From IMG/VR virus record IMGVR_UViG_3300044712_000791, positions 1 through 54,377 of that record: a stretch of DNA of 54,377 nucleotides; one strand, 5' to 3'. Numbering within the stretch: position 1 is the first letter of the stretch; each line of letters starts with the position of its first letter. Positions 46,522-54,101 of the stretch are shown here, one piece after another. The translations under genes and the position numbers were made by a program. Origin of the DNA: a virus. A model generated the notes under the pieces. It searched no databases. It saw only the letters and a list, made by a program, of their open reading frames with translations, and was not told the DNA's origin.

Positions 46522-47234
46522 GCGATCCTCTGCACGGTGCACTTCGTCTTGCCCAGGGCCACGCGGAACTTCACGCGGCCACCGGTGCTGATGCTGTAGC
46601 TGCGCGCGGCGGCCTGCAGGGCCTTGCCGTAGAGCGCCGGCATTTCGACCGTCGGCAGCTTGTCGTCGGTGATGCTGATGGCGGCCATCTTGTCGAAGAG
46701 CGGGCCCCACTTCGTTTCGCCCGGCGCCTTCTTCGCGTGGTGGTCGACCTTCGGGGCCAGCGTCACGCGGATGGACGACAGGTCCAGCTCGGGCAGCACG
46801 CTGCGCTTCGAGCCGTGCGGCACGCCGGGCTTCTTCCGCACAGGCGCTTCCTGCGCGACAGCGGGCGCCGGTGCCGGCGACGTCGCCAGGCCGCCACGAC
46901 CGCGCGTCGTGTGGCCGATGGTGCTGATGTCGACGGCCGGGGCGGTCTTCGCGGCCAGCAGGTTCGCCGCGGCTTCAGCGAGCGGCTGCGCGTCCGGATC
47001 GAGGGCGGCCGGCGACAGGTTCGGGCCCTTGCCGTAGACGATGCCGCGCGATTCGTCGCGGCGCCGGGTCAGCAGGCCCGCCGTCACCGCATCGGCGAGG
47101 ACAGACGACACGAAGGCCGTGGACTTGCGCTCGTCGGCCGCGATCGCATCCTCGCGCAGCGCGCCGACCTGCAGGACGGCCATGCAGACGCGATAGGCGC
47201 ACGAACCCTGGGGCGGGATGTAGGTGTTGCTCAT
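46518..47234 (-). CDS. Hypothetical protein with a winged-helix-like N-terminus, 238 aa
   Basis: N-terminal part (CAYRVCMAVLQVGALREDAI, AFVSSVLADAVTAGLLTRRR) suggests a winged-helix fold. An Ala/Pro-rich centre follows (about 85-135). The C-terminal half ends KALQAAARSYSISTGGRVKF and VALGKTKCTVQRIA, with a strand pattern. The stop overlaps the next gene's ATG. It is probably DNA-binding; the role is unknown. Confidence 0.6.
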   Translation of the reverse strand: MSNTYIPPQGSCAYRVCMAVLQVGALREDAIAADERKSTAFVSSVLADAVTAGLLTRRRDESRGIVYGKGPNLSPAALDPDAQPLAEAAANLLAAKTAPAVDISTIGHTTRGRGGLATSPAPAPAVAQEAPVRKKPGVPHGSKRSVLPELDLSSIRVTLAPKVDHHAKKAPGETKWGPLFDKMAAISITDDKLPTVEMPALYGKALQAAARSYSISTGGRVKFRVALGKTKCTVQRIA

Positions 47235-47280
47235 GGGGGAACTTTCTGCCGGCCGCGCGATGCGGCCGGCGGCTGCGGTG

Positions 47281-48129
47281 TTACTCGGGCGAGCCCAGCA
47301 GGATCGGCACGCCAGCGCCGGCCTCGATGCGGGACCACACGTCGCGGAAGGCCTGTTCGAGGACCTTGTGCGGGCGCACCAGCTCGAACCAGATCTTCAG
47401 CGCGCCGTTGGTGACGCGATAGCGCAGGCGGGCCTGCAGCGGCACGGGCGACTCGTTCTCGAACACCGGGATCGACAGGCCGATGAACTCGGGCAGCTTC
47501 ACGGTGCCGGCGCTGTTGTTGTCGGCCTTCCACTGCAGGTTGTGCGAGCCGTCCTGCAGGCGCTGGGTGGCGACGAAGGAACCCGACGTCGAGGCCTCGA
47601 AACTGAGGGCCGCGTCGTACAGCTCGGAGCCGGACGGATTCACGACGTCGGGCATGTTGTCCAGCAGGAACTCGGCGAACTCGGTCTGGGTCATGGCCTT
47701 CTTGTGCGCGCCGGTCCAGGTGGTCCATTCGTTCGACGCGGGCACGTCGAACACGGCCCGGAACTCGCGCCAGTCGGCCTGGCTGTCCACGTCGATGTCG
47801 ACCTTGTCGCCACGCGTCGAGCCCTCGAAGTCGTCGAAGACGGCCAGGAACTTCGCCGGCTGCAGCAGCGCGTAGATGCGCGAGCGCGGCACCTTGTGCT
47901 CGACGAAGTAGCGCGTGAAGCTCGCCGCGTCGCGCAGGCGCACCAGGCCCTTCGGGCGCTTCGGAACGGCCAGGACGGGCAGGTCCGCGATGCGGAAGCC
48001 CTCGGGGATGACGGCGTAGGAGCGGCCGTCGTTCTCCGGGTTCTTGCGGGGCTGCGCAAGCGCGGCGCCGGCCGACAGGAGCTGGCCCGACTCGGACTCG
48101 AGGATCGGGGAAAGGATTTCGCTGTTCAT
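47281..48129 (-). CDS. DUF2303-like phage protein
   Basis: 282 aa. The pattern YAVIPEGFRIADL, ASFTRYFVEHKVPRSRIYAL, KFLAVFDDFEGSTRGD, ADWREFRAVFD and MTQTEFAEFLLDNMPDVVNP, then LSFEASTSGSFVATQRLQDG, matches a common phage and prophage family (YfdQ type) of unknown function, often near recombination genes. It is the largest gene in the leftward early operon. A 36-nt gap separates it from the gene before. Confidence 0.78.
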   Translation of the reverse strand: MNSEILSPILESESGQLLSAGAALAQPRKNPENDGRSYAVIPEGFRIADLPVLAVPKRPKGLVRLRDAASFTRYFVEHKVPRSRIYALLQPAKFLAVFDDFEGSTRGDKVDIDVDSQADWREFRAVFDVPASNEWTTWTGAHKKAMTQTEFAEFLLDNMPDVVNPSGSELYDAALSFEASTSGSFVATQRLQDGSHNLQWKADNNSAGTVKLPEFIGLSIPVFENESPVPLQARLRYRVTNGALKIWFELVRPHKVLEQAFRDVWSRIEAGAGVPILLGSPE

Positions 48130-48165
48130 GGTGATGATGCTGGGTGTTGCGGGTTGTGCGCCGAC

Positions 48166-48483
48166 TTAGCCGGCCGACCGGGCCAGCGTGATGCCGGGGA
48201 GGTCGTCCTGCTTCGGGTGGTTGCGCTGCAGGTTGCCCTCGGGCGTCGGGAACATGACCGTGCCGGCCGACTTCAAGACGGGGGTCTTGCACTTGATGTC
48301 GTCGGTGACGACGACCGCCTCGGTCGAGCCCTTCATCGGCTTGACGCTGATCTTCAGCGACAGCTCGCCGGAACCGCCGGTGGACTGCACGGCCGCGACC
48401 AGCTCTTGCAGCTTGTTGCTCAGGTCCTCGAGCACTTCGCCGCCGCGCACGTCGCGCATGGTGTCAACGAATGAACGCCTCAT
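48166..48483 (-). CDS. Conserved-looking small phage protein, 105 aa
   Basis: N-terminal helix (RGGEVLEDLSNKLQELVAAV), then strands (GELSLKISVKPMKGSTEAVV, DDIKCKTPVLKSAGTVMFP). It often accompanies DUF2303-like proteins in phages that I recall. The start overlaps the upstream stop (ATGA). No enzyme motif is visible. Confidence 0.6.
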   Translation of the reverse strand: MRRSFVDTMRDVRGGEVLEDLSNKLQELVAAVQSTGGSGELSLKISVKPMKGSTEAVVVTDDIKCKTPVLKSAGTVMFPTPEGNLQRNHPKQDDLPGITLARSAG

Positions 48484-48905
48484 GGGGCGCTCCTTTCTCC
48501 GGGTGCGCCGATCCTGCCGGCGCGGTTGTGATCCGGGGCTTGCACCCCGGTGCGAATCTCGTGACGGATGGCGCGCAGCTCATCCTCGGTGCAGTCGGCG
48601 ACGTCGCGGGCCTCGAGCATCCGCGTCTCCGCATAGGCCGCCTCGCGCACCATGCCCAGCACCTGGCTGGGGTTCAGGCCGACGGATCGGCAGTAGGCGA
48701 CGAAGCCTCGATCCCAGAAGCCGCCGGTGAAGGGCTCGCGCCGATCGGCGCGGCCGGCCCGCTCAGCCCAGGCATTCCAGGCCGCGACGTCTGGGCCTTC
48801 CTCGTTGATCGCCTGAGCGATGACGAAGGTGAGCAGCCGCGCCTCGGGCATCTGACCGACCGGACTCATGCGCGTCAGGACCTTGTGCCAGACCAGGACG
48901 TGCAC
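48480..48905 (-). CDS. Hypothetical helical protein, 141 aa
   Basis: I chose GTG 48905, since GGGAG lies 6 nt upstream; ATG 48869 is an alternative. Helical protein with conserved-looking Trp and Arg (WNAWAERAGRADRREPFTGG, FWDRGFVAYCRSVGLNPSQV). It follows a small membrane protein gene by 2 nt. It is part of the leftward operon; function is unknown. Confidence 0.6.
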   Translation of the reverse strand: MHVLVWHKVLTRMSPVGQMPEARLLTFVIAQAINEEGPDVAAWNAWAERAGRADRREPFTGGFWDRGFVAYCRSVGLNPSQVLGMVREAAYAETRMLEARDVADCTEDELRAIRHEIRTGVQAPDHNRAGRIGAPGERSAP

Positions 48906-48907
48906 GC

Positions 48908-49096
48908 TCAGCTCCCGCAGGCCTTGACCAGCACGACGACCCAGACCGCGATGCCGCCAGCGATGACGCACGACGCCCAGGCGCGCTCGCGCCAGGTGAG
49001 CCATTCCGCGTCGTCCTCGCTGGGCCGGGCGGCCAGCTTCACGTCGTCGAGGGGTTCGGTCGGCTGCGGCAGCTCGCCGGGACGGTGCGCGCTCAT
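48908..49096 (-). CDS. 62-aa single-pass membrane protein
   Basis: ATG 49096 overlaps the upstream stop (ATGA). A soluble acidic part (PTEPLDDVKLAARPSEDDAE) is followed by a C-terminal hydrophobic helix (AWASCVIAGGIAVWVVVLVK, about residues 40-58). Tail-anchored layout. It adjoins a second, larger membrane protein, so the operon may modify the inner membrane of the lysogen. Confidence 0.6.
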   Translation of the reverse strand: MSAHRPGELPQPTEPLDDVKLAARPSEDDAEWLTWRERAWASCVIAGGIAVWVVVLVKACGS

Positions 49097-49578
49097 GCTC
49101 GACGGGCCCCAGGTGCCGGGCGGACGGCGCGCATCGGGATGCGACCCAGGGCCACCATCGCGCGATCGCGCACGACCGGCTCGACGTGTTCGCCCAGGTC
49201 GGTCGTCGAGGCCACGGCCTGCGCGAACGAATGCAGGCGGTTGCGCTCTTCCTGCAGCTCGGTCATCCGTTGCAGCAGCCGGCTGACGCGTGCATCGGCC
49301 GCGGCTCGCTCTTGCCGCTGGCGGGCGGACACGCCGACCAGCAGCGGATGGGCGAGCATGGCGCAGATGATCCCGGCCGGGCCGCCGACCAGGTAGGCAA
49401 CCAGCTCCGCGTTGCCCGTCGGGCCGGGCAGCGACTTGAACAGCACGAGGTTGGCGCAGCCGATCAACAGGGACGTCAGGCCGGCCGCGACGAAGTGCCG
49501 GCCGTTGACGTTCAGGCTCTGCAGTCCGAGCGCGAAGACGGCCACGAAGGTGGCCATGAACAGAACGAGGGCGTTCAC
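49093..49578 (-). CDS. Membrane protein with three hydrophobic helices, 161 aa
   Basis: GTG 49578 overlaps the upstream stop (GTGA). Hydrophobic segments: ALVLFMATFVAVFALGL (about 3-20), FVAAGLTSLLIGCANLVLF (about 28-46) and LVAYLVGGPAGIICAMLA (about 58-76). A long cytoplasmic helical part (RQRQERAAADARVSRLLQRM) and a disordered end follow. Exclusion or a holin-like role is possible; it lies outside the lysis region. Confidence 0.6.
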   Translation of the reverse strand: MNALVLFMATFVAVFALGLQSLNVNGRHFVAAGLTSLLIGCANLVLFKSLPGPTGNAELVAYLVGGPAGIICAMLAHPLLVGVSARQRQERAAADARVSRLLQRMTELQEERNRLHSFAQAVASTTDLGEHVEPVVRDRAMVALGRIPMRAVRPAPGARRA

Positions 49579-49859
49579 GGGCGGGTTCTTTCTCGGCCAA
49601 CGGGCACATAGCCGTAGCCGTTCCACACGACCTTGCGGCCGAACTTGGCTTCCTTCTCGGCGCGCTTCTGCGCGTCCAGCGCCTGACGCTTCAGCTGCGA
49701 CCCGAACGCGCGCACCACGCGGCCGATGGCCGGGTGCTCAAGCGCCTGATCCAGCGTCCAGCCCTGATGCGTCGCGCGCACGTCGCGCATCCGCTCCCAG
49801 GCCCTGGCCTGCCAGTCCCGATCCGTGACCGGGCTGTCGAGAAGGTCGCCGGTGCTCAC
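49575..49859 (-). CDS. Hypothetical protein, 94 aa
   Basis: GTG 49859 overlaps the preceding stop. Helical protein (WQARAWERMRDVRATHQGWT, LDQALEHPAIGRVVRAFGSQ) with a basic C-terminal part (KRAEKEAKFGRKVVWNGYGY). Possibly a nucleic-acid-binding early protein. No further assignment. Confidence 0.55.
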   Translation of the reverse strand: MSTGDLLDSPVTDRDWQARAWERMRDVRATHQGWTLDQALEHPAIGRVVRAFGSQLKRQALDAQKRAEKEAKFGRKVVWNGYGYVPVGRERTRP

Positions 49860-50077
49860 GACAGGCGCGGCGCCAGATCCAGCAGGGCCAGTTGACCCTG
49901 CAGGCGCTGTTCCTCGGACTTGAGCTGCAGGCCGTGGCGCTGCCAGGCGTCGATCGTGGCCGGGATGGTCTGCAGCTCTTCGCGCAGGCACTGGACGTCG
50001 AAGTCGACGGACGCGGCGCGATGCCGCAAGCGAAGGATGCGAAGGCGCAGCCAGGCGCGCTGGATGGCGAGGATCAC
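49856..50077 (-). CDS. First gene of the leftward operon, 73 aa
   Basis: ATG 50077. A helical protein with regular leucines (RAWLRLRILRLRHRAASVDF, then LREELQTIPATIDAWQRHGL), possibly a short coiled coil. It is the first gene after the operator-bearing promoter at 50172-50214, so it should be expressed when repression is lifted. No motif is seen. Confidence 0.6.
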   Translation of the reverse strand: MILAIQRAWLRLRILRLRHRAASVDFDVQCLREELQTIPATIDAWQRHGLQLKSEEQRLQGQLALLDLAPRLS

Positions 50078-50171
50078 GGTCGGACCTTTCGGTGTTCGGA
50101 GGACTGACCGGCATGGCGCCGGCCACGAGGCAGCGGGTCCGGTCGTCGCCGACCGCTTTCCGCATGGGCCG

Positions 50172-50214
50172 ATTATCAGCGCGACTACACACGCCGCGCA
50201 ATAGTCCGACTGAT
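50172..50214 (-). promoter_or_regulatory. Leftward early promoter with two repressor operators
   Basis: Read leftward, TTGCGC (50201-50196) and GATAAT (50177-50172) form a -35/-10 pair with an 18-bp spacer. Two sites of a partly palindromic sequence overlap these boxes: ATCAGCGCGACTACA at 50174-50188 and the inverted ATAGTCCGACTGAT at 50201-50214. A third site, ATCAGTCCGACTACA, lies at the rightward promoter (50810-50824). The core AGTCSGACT is a near-perfect inverted repeat. The remaining stretch 50078-50171 shows nothing else clear. Confidence 0.68.
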
Positions 50215-50238
50215 GTTTTTATGCAGGAGGGCTGCTAG

Positions 50239-50257
50239 GCGTCACGATCCGTGACGC
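50239..50257. other. Perfect 19-bp palindrome (GCGTCACG-ATC-CGTGACGC)
   Basis: Eight-bp perfect arms with a 3-nt centre. It lies between the leftward promoter and the end of the repressor gene. It could be a binding site or a stem in either transcript. Confidence 0.5.
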
Positions 50258-50279
50258 GGCGCGTCAATCACGAAACCAG

Positions 50280-50299
50280 ACCGGGTGCAATTGCCCGGT
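50280..50299 (-). terminator. Likely terminator of the repressor transcript
   Basis: ACCGGG (50280-50285) pairs with CCCGGT (50294-50299) around a GCAATTGC-centred loop. Read leftward it is followed by CTGGTTT, a weak T-rich tail. It begins 15 nt beyond the repressor stop codon. Confidence 0.45.
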
Positions 50300-50313
50300 C
50301 GAGGGATCGGGGC

Positions 50314-50730
50314 CTAGGGTTGGCGCCCGTTGATGACCCAGAGGGTGTAGCGCTCGACGGCGTGCCGGTCTTCAGGGCTGAGCTGGGCCCAGGTGTCGGG
50401 GCAAACCTTCTCGAACGGCCACGTGCGCGAATTCCCCTTGACCTTCGGGGTTTTTGGCAGGGTCTGCATGAGCTGCGACAGGCGGCGCGCCAGCACTGGG
50501 CTGACATCCGACATCGGCACCCCCAGGTGCAGGCACATGGCGCCCAGGGCGTCGATGTTGAGCGGGATGCGGCCGTTCGCGTACTGGCTGATGGTCGACT
50601 GGGAGTCCCAGCCGCAGCGGGCGGCCAGGTCGGCCTGGGTGATGCCTCGCTCGGCTTTCGCTCGAGCAAGCGCCGCCTTCAGACGTCGCGCGTCGTCGTG
50701 CTGATCGGCGGTAAGTGGTTTTGCGGGCAC
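50314..50730 (-). CDS. XRE-family repressor (CI-type, without protease domain)
   Basis: 138 aa from GTG 50730. An XRE helix-turn-helix lies at about residues 30-75 (ITQADLAARCGWDSQSTISQ, YANGRIPLNIDALGAMCLHL). The C-terminal part is short (LSQLMQTLPKTPKVKGNSRT, then LSPEDRHAVERYTLW) and lacks the self-cleaving peptidase of lambda CI. Induction must therefore use another route than RecA-driven cleavage. It is divergent from the Cro-like gene at 50834, and probably binds the AGTCSGACT sites. Confidence 0.8.
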   Translation of the reverse strand: MPAKPLTADQHDDARRLKAALARAKAERGITQADLAARCGWDSQSTISQYANGRIPLNIDALGAMCLHLGVPMSDVSPVLARRLSQLMQTLPKTPKVKGNSRTWPFEKVCPDTWAQLSPEDRHAVERYTLWVINGRQP

Positions 50731-50735
50731 GTGCT

Positions 50736-50761
50736 TTTGTCTCGTGATCCAGCGACACAGT
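50736..50761 (-). promoter_or_regulatory. Repressor leader element shared with 5430-5455
   Basis: Read leftward, GTGTC, then GA, then ACGAGACAAAA, ending 5 nt before the repressor start codon. About 19 of 26 positions match the region after the packaging operon (5430-5455). Shared sequence outside coding DNA suggests a functional site, perhaps for control of repressor translation or transcription. Confidence 0.45.
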
Positions 50762-50803
50762 AGATGGGGGGTCGATTCATGGCAACAAGTCGCGCCGATG
50801 GCC

Positions 50804-50824
50804 TACACTATCAGTCCGACTACA
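50804..50824 (+). promoter_or_regulatory. Rightward early promoter and operator
   Basis: TACACT (50804-50809) is a possible -10 with TGGCAA (50780-50785) as a weak -35. The operator-like sequence ATCAGTCCGACTACA (50810-50824) sits over the predicted transcription start, 9 nt before the ATG of the Cro-like gene. It equals the site at 50174-50188 in 13 of 15 positions. Confidence 0.6.
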
Positions 50825-50833
50825 GAAAAGGCC

Positions 50834-51088
50834 ATGAAACCGACCGAGCAAATCCGACACCGCCTGGGCTTGTCCCAGGTTGAATTCGCCAAGCTGCTGG
50901 GCGTGTCTCAAGGCAGTGTGTCCGCCTACGAACACGGCCGACAGGAAATAAGTCCGGCTGTCGCGCGGCGCATGGTGGAGGTCGCGCGCGCGACCCCTGA
51001 TCGGGGCTTCGAGCTGACGCTGGACCAGGTGTACGGCCTGCGGCCGGTCGAGCAGAAGCCGGTCGAGTTGGCTCGCTTCGGATCGTGA
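50834..51088 (+). CDS. Cro-like HTH regulator
   Basis: 84 aa. ATG 50834 is preceded by AAAAGG. An XRE helix-turn-helix at about 10-45 (RLGLSQVEFAKLLGVSQGSV, SAYEHGRQEI). It is a single-domain protein of Cro size, divergent from the repressor, so it likely competes for the same sites and starts the lytic program. The stop overlaps the next GTG. Confidence 0.78.
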   Translation: MKPTEQIRHRLGLSQVEFAKLLGVSQGSVSAYEHGRQEISPAVARRMVEVARATPDRGFELTLDQVYGLRPVEQKPVELARFGS

Positions 51089-51327
51089 CCATGCAAGTCG
51101 AGCACGAGCGCCTGGGCGAGGACGACCTGGCCGCCCTGCGCGATGGGCAGTTCACCGCCAGCGCGATCGCCGCGCAGTTGGCGCGCGGCGCGGTGCGCCA
51201 GTCCACGCCGGGCCGCTGCCTGAACTGCGCAGCGCAGATCCTGCCGCCGTCGATCTACTGCGACGACGACTGCCGCGAGGACCACGAGGCGCGCGAGAAG
51301 ATCGCGCGTCGAAAGGGCCGCCGGTGA
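51085..51327 (+). CDS. Small zinc-finger protein, 80 aa
   Basis: GTG 51085 overlaps the previous stop; ATG 51091 would give 78 aa. The C-terminal half has CLNCAAQILPPSIYCDDDC, a four-Cys finger, and a basic end (REKIARRKGRR). The first half is helical (EDDLAALRDGQFTASAIAAQ). It lies at the head of the replication genes. It may bind DNA, for example near the origin. Function is unknown. Confidence 0.65.
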   Translation: MTMQVEHERLGEDDLAALRDGQFTASAIAAQLARGAVRQSTPGRCLNCAAQILPPSIYCDDDCREDHEAREKIARRKGRR

Positions 51328-52352
51328 CGTGGGAGAACTACCACGAGGTGGTCAACCAGATGGAGTGCTACGGCATCCAGCTGCGAGACCGCGACCTGCC
51401 GCTGCGCGTCGACACCCCGAAGCGGGTCGGCTGCGGCAAGGCCGGCAAGTGGTGGTACTGGCTGCGGTCCTTCGAGGTTCGCGGTCGATCCTTCATCGTC
51501 GGCCGCTTCGGCAGCTACAAGACCGGCGACAGCGAGAAGGTCGAGTGGAACGCGCCGCCCCTGAACGAGGAAGACCGGGCCCGCTTCCGCGCTGAGCGCG
51601 AGGCGGCCGAGCGCGCCGCCGCTGAGGCCCGTCGCCATGAAGCCGAGTTCGCCGCGGCGAACGCTCGCCAGCAGTGGGCGCGAGGTTCCACGACGGGCTC
51701 GAGCGCCTACCTGGCGAAGAAGGGCGTCGACGCTGAGGCCTGCCGGTACATGCCCGACGGCTCGATCCTCATCCCTCTGCTGCGCTATGACTTCGACCGC
51801 GAGCACGCGCTGCGAGCCGTCCAGCGCATCTACCCGGGCCCGCGCACCGACCGCCGCACTGGCGAAGAGCTGCCAGGCAAGACCTTCACCAAGGGCTTCG
51901 ACCCGAACCGCTGCAGCCTGCGCCTGGGACTGGTCGAGGCCGGCGCGCCGATCCTCGTCTGCGAGGGCTACGCGACCGGCCTGACGCTGCGCATGGCCTG
52001 CGACCGTCGCGCGCCCGTGTTCGTGGCCCTGAACGCCGGGAACCTGGCCAGCGTGACAACGCTGGTCCGCGAGCTGAACCCGACATCGCCGATCCTCATC
52101 TGCGCCGACGACGACTGGCGCACGAAGAACCATGCCGGCGAGCCGGACAACGTCGGTCGACGCAAGGCGCACGAGGTCGCCAAGCAGCTCGACGACGTCC
52201 ACGTGATCTACCCCGTCTTCGGCGCCGAACGGCAACCGAAGGACACCGACTTCAACGACTTGCATGCCCGGCGCGGCCTGCTGGCCGTGCGCGCGCAGCT
52301 CATGCGCGCGCTGGGCTGGCTCGCGCCGGAGAAATACCGACATGCAGCGTAA
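51324..52352 (+). CDS. Toprim-domain DNA primase
   Basis: 342 aa from GTG 51324, overlapping the previous stop. The first 80 residues contain CGKAGKWWYWLRSFEVRGR. An Ala/Glu/Arg-rich helix links (about 82-115) to a Toprim-like primase part: LVCEGYATGLTLRMA (Glu214), then ILICADDDW (Asp262-264). These acidic residues bind magnesium for primer synthesis. It overlaps the helicase gene. It resembles phage and plasmid primases that act with an SF3-type helicase. Confidence 0.83.
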   Translation: MTWENYHEVVNQMECYGIQLRDRDLPLRVDTPKRVGCGKAGKWWYWLRSFEVRGRSFIVGRFGSYKTGDSEKVEWNAPPLNEEDRARFRAEREAAERAAAEARRHEAEFAAANARQQWARGSTTGSSAYLAKKGVDAEACRYMPDGSILIPLLRYDFDREHALRAVQRIYPGPRTDRRTGEELPGKTFTKGFDPNRCSLRLGLVEAGAPILVCEGYATGLTLRMACDRRAPVFVALNAGNLASVTTLVRELNPTSPILICADDDWRTKNHAGEPDNVGRRKAHEVAKQLDDVHVIYPVFGAERQPKDTDFNDLHARRGLLAVRAQLMRALGWLAPEKYRHAA

Positions 52353-54093
52353 CGCCTCGTGCAGCACCATGACCGACCAAGACGACAGCGGCGCACCGCC
52401 GCAGGAGACCCCGCCACCAGCTCAGGGCGCCGACGTGGTGTCGCTGGGCGAGCACCTCGAGGCGGCGCGACGACAGCGACGGGCCGCCTGGCCGGACGAG
52501 GTCCGCGCGATCGTCGACGCGGTGCAGGCCGGCGACGTCGGCGCGATGCTGCAGCCGGCCGCCCTGCAGGTCCTGATCGCACTCGAGCGTGACGCGCTCC
52601 CGCAGTGGGTCGAGGTCAAGGACGAGCTGAAGCGCCTGAAGGCCCCGGTGTCCGACCTGACGAAGGCGATGAAGGCCCTCGCGCCGGCGCCGACGCCCGC
52701 GCCACGGGGGGAGGGGGCCGGCCGGCAGAAGTCGGCGAAGCCGAAGAAGTCCATCAACTTCGGCGACGTGAACCGGCTGACCGAAAACTTCGCGCTGCTG
52801 TACGGCACGGACACGGTCTGGGATGGCGAGCGCCGCGTCATCATGAAGATCAACGCGCTGCGCCTGGCCTTCGGCAACGATGCCGTGAAGATGTGGCTGG
52901 GCTCGAAAGAGCGCCGGCTGGTGCCGATCGAGAACGTCGTCTTCGAGCCTGGCATCGACGTCGGCCCGGACTCGATCAACCTGTTCGGCGGCCTGCCCGT
53001 CGAGCCGGAGCCGGGCGACTGCAGCGTGATGATCGAGCTGCTGGCCCACCTGTGCAGCGAGTCGGCGACGACCGACACCGGCGTGGCCGCCGTGATGGAC
53101 TGGGTGTTGCGCTGGGTCGCCTACCCGCTGCAGCACCCGGGCGCGAAGCTGCAGACCGCGCTGGTCTTCCATGGCGCGCAGGGCACCGGCAAGAACCTCT
53201 TCTTCGACGCGGTGCGCGACCTGTACGGCGACTACGGCGTGATGGTCAGCCAGAACGAGCTGGAAGACAAATTCACGAGCTGGCTGTCCCGCAAGCTGTT
53301 CATCGTCGGCGACGAGGTCGTGACCCGGGCCGAGATGTACCACAAGAAAAACCAGCTGAAGTGGCTGGTGACGGCCGACAAGAAGATCCCGATCCGGGCG
53401 ATCCAGCAGGACGTGCGGCACGAGTCGAACCACGTCAACCTGGTCTTTCTGTCGAACGAGTCGCAGCCCCTGGCCCTCGAGGATGGCGACCGCCGCTATC
53501 TGGTCGTCTACACACCGATGAAGGGCCCCGAGGACCTGTATCGCCGCGCGTCCGAGTTCCTGGCCAGCGGCGGCGCGCGCAAGTTCCTGCACTACCTGTT
53601 GACGCTGGACCTGGGCGACTTCAAGCCCAGCACCAAGCCGCTGATGACCCAGGCGAAGGCCGACCTGATCGAGCTGGGGCTGAAGCCTGCCGAGCGCTTC
53701 GTGTCCGAGTGGCTGGGTGGCTTCCTTCCCCTACCGGTGCGGCCCTGCAGCGCAGAGCAGGTGTTCCAGGCCTTCCGCAAGTGGTGCGACAAGATGGGCG
53801 AGCGCGCGTGGACACCCCAGGCGACGTTCACCAAGACCCTCGAGCGCTGGGTGCTTGAACGGTCCGAGGTCGACGCGTCCGGGGAGCGCATGCCCCCGCG
53901 CCTGGCCTACAAGGTCGTGAAGCTGGTCCACGAGGATGGCGGGCGCAAGTGCGTGCGCTGCTGGATCCCGGTCGGCTGCGGCCCTCAGAACGGCGAGACC
54001 GAGGGCGCATGGATGGCTGGCTGCGTGCAGGACTTCCAGCCCATGGTGGACCGCTTCTGCCGCACCAACAGCCATGCCGAGGGGGAGCAGTGA
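52342..54093 (+). CDS. SF3-type replicative helicase (DUF5906-like)
   Basis: 583 aa from ATG 52342 (GGAG at 52328); ATG 52369 is an alternative. The N-terminal 130 residues are partly disordered. The ATPase has Walker A FHGAQGTGKN (about 276-285), Walker B KLFIVGDEVV (about 318), and a motif C-like LVFLSNES (about 367-374). The segment KKIPIRAIQQDVRHESNHVN is typical of phage and satellite primase-helicases. A helical C-terminal domain may bind DNA. It should unwind the origin directly downstream. Confidence 0.85.
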   Translation: MQRNASCSTMTDQDDSGAPPQETPPPAQGADVVSLGEHLEAARRQRRAAWPDEVRAIVDAVQAGDVGAMLQPAALQVLIALERDALPQWVEVKDELKRLKAPVSDLTKAMKALAPAPTPAPRGEGAGRQKSAKPKKSINFGDVNRLTENFALLYGTDTVWDGERRVIMKINALRLAFGNDAVKMWLGSKERRLVPIENVVFEPGIDVGPDSINLFGGLPVEPEPGDCSVMIELLAHLCSESATTDTGVAAVMDWVLRWVAYPLQHPGAKLQTALVFHGAQGTGKNLFFDAVRDLYGDYGVMVSQNELEDKFTSWLSRKLFIVGDEVVTRAEMYHKKNQLKWLVTADKKIPIRAIQQDVRHESNHVNLVFLSNESQPLALEDGDRRYLVVYTPMKGPEDLYRRASEFLASGGARKFLHYLLTLDLGDFKPSTKPLMTQAKADLIELGLKPAERFVSEWLGGFLPLPVRPCSAEQVFQAFRKWCDKMGERAWTPQATFTKTLERWVLERSEVDASGERMPPRLAYKVVKLVHEDGGRKCVRCWIPVGCGPQNGETEGAWMAGCVQDFQPMVDRFCRTNSHAEGEQ

Positions 54094-54101
54094 GCCCGAC
54101 C

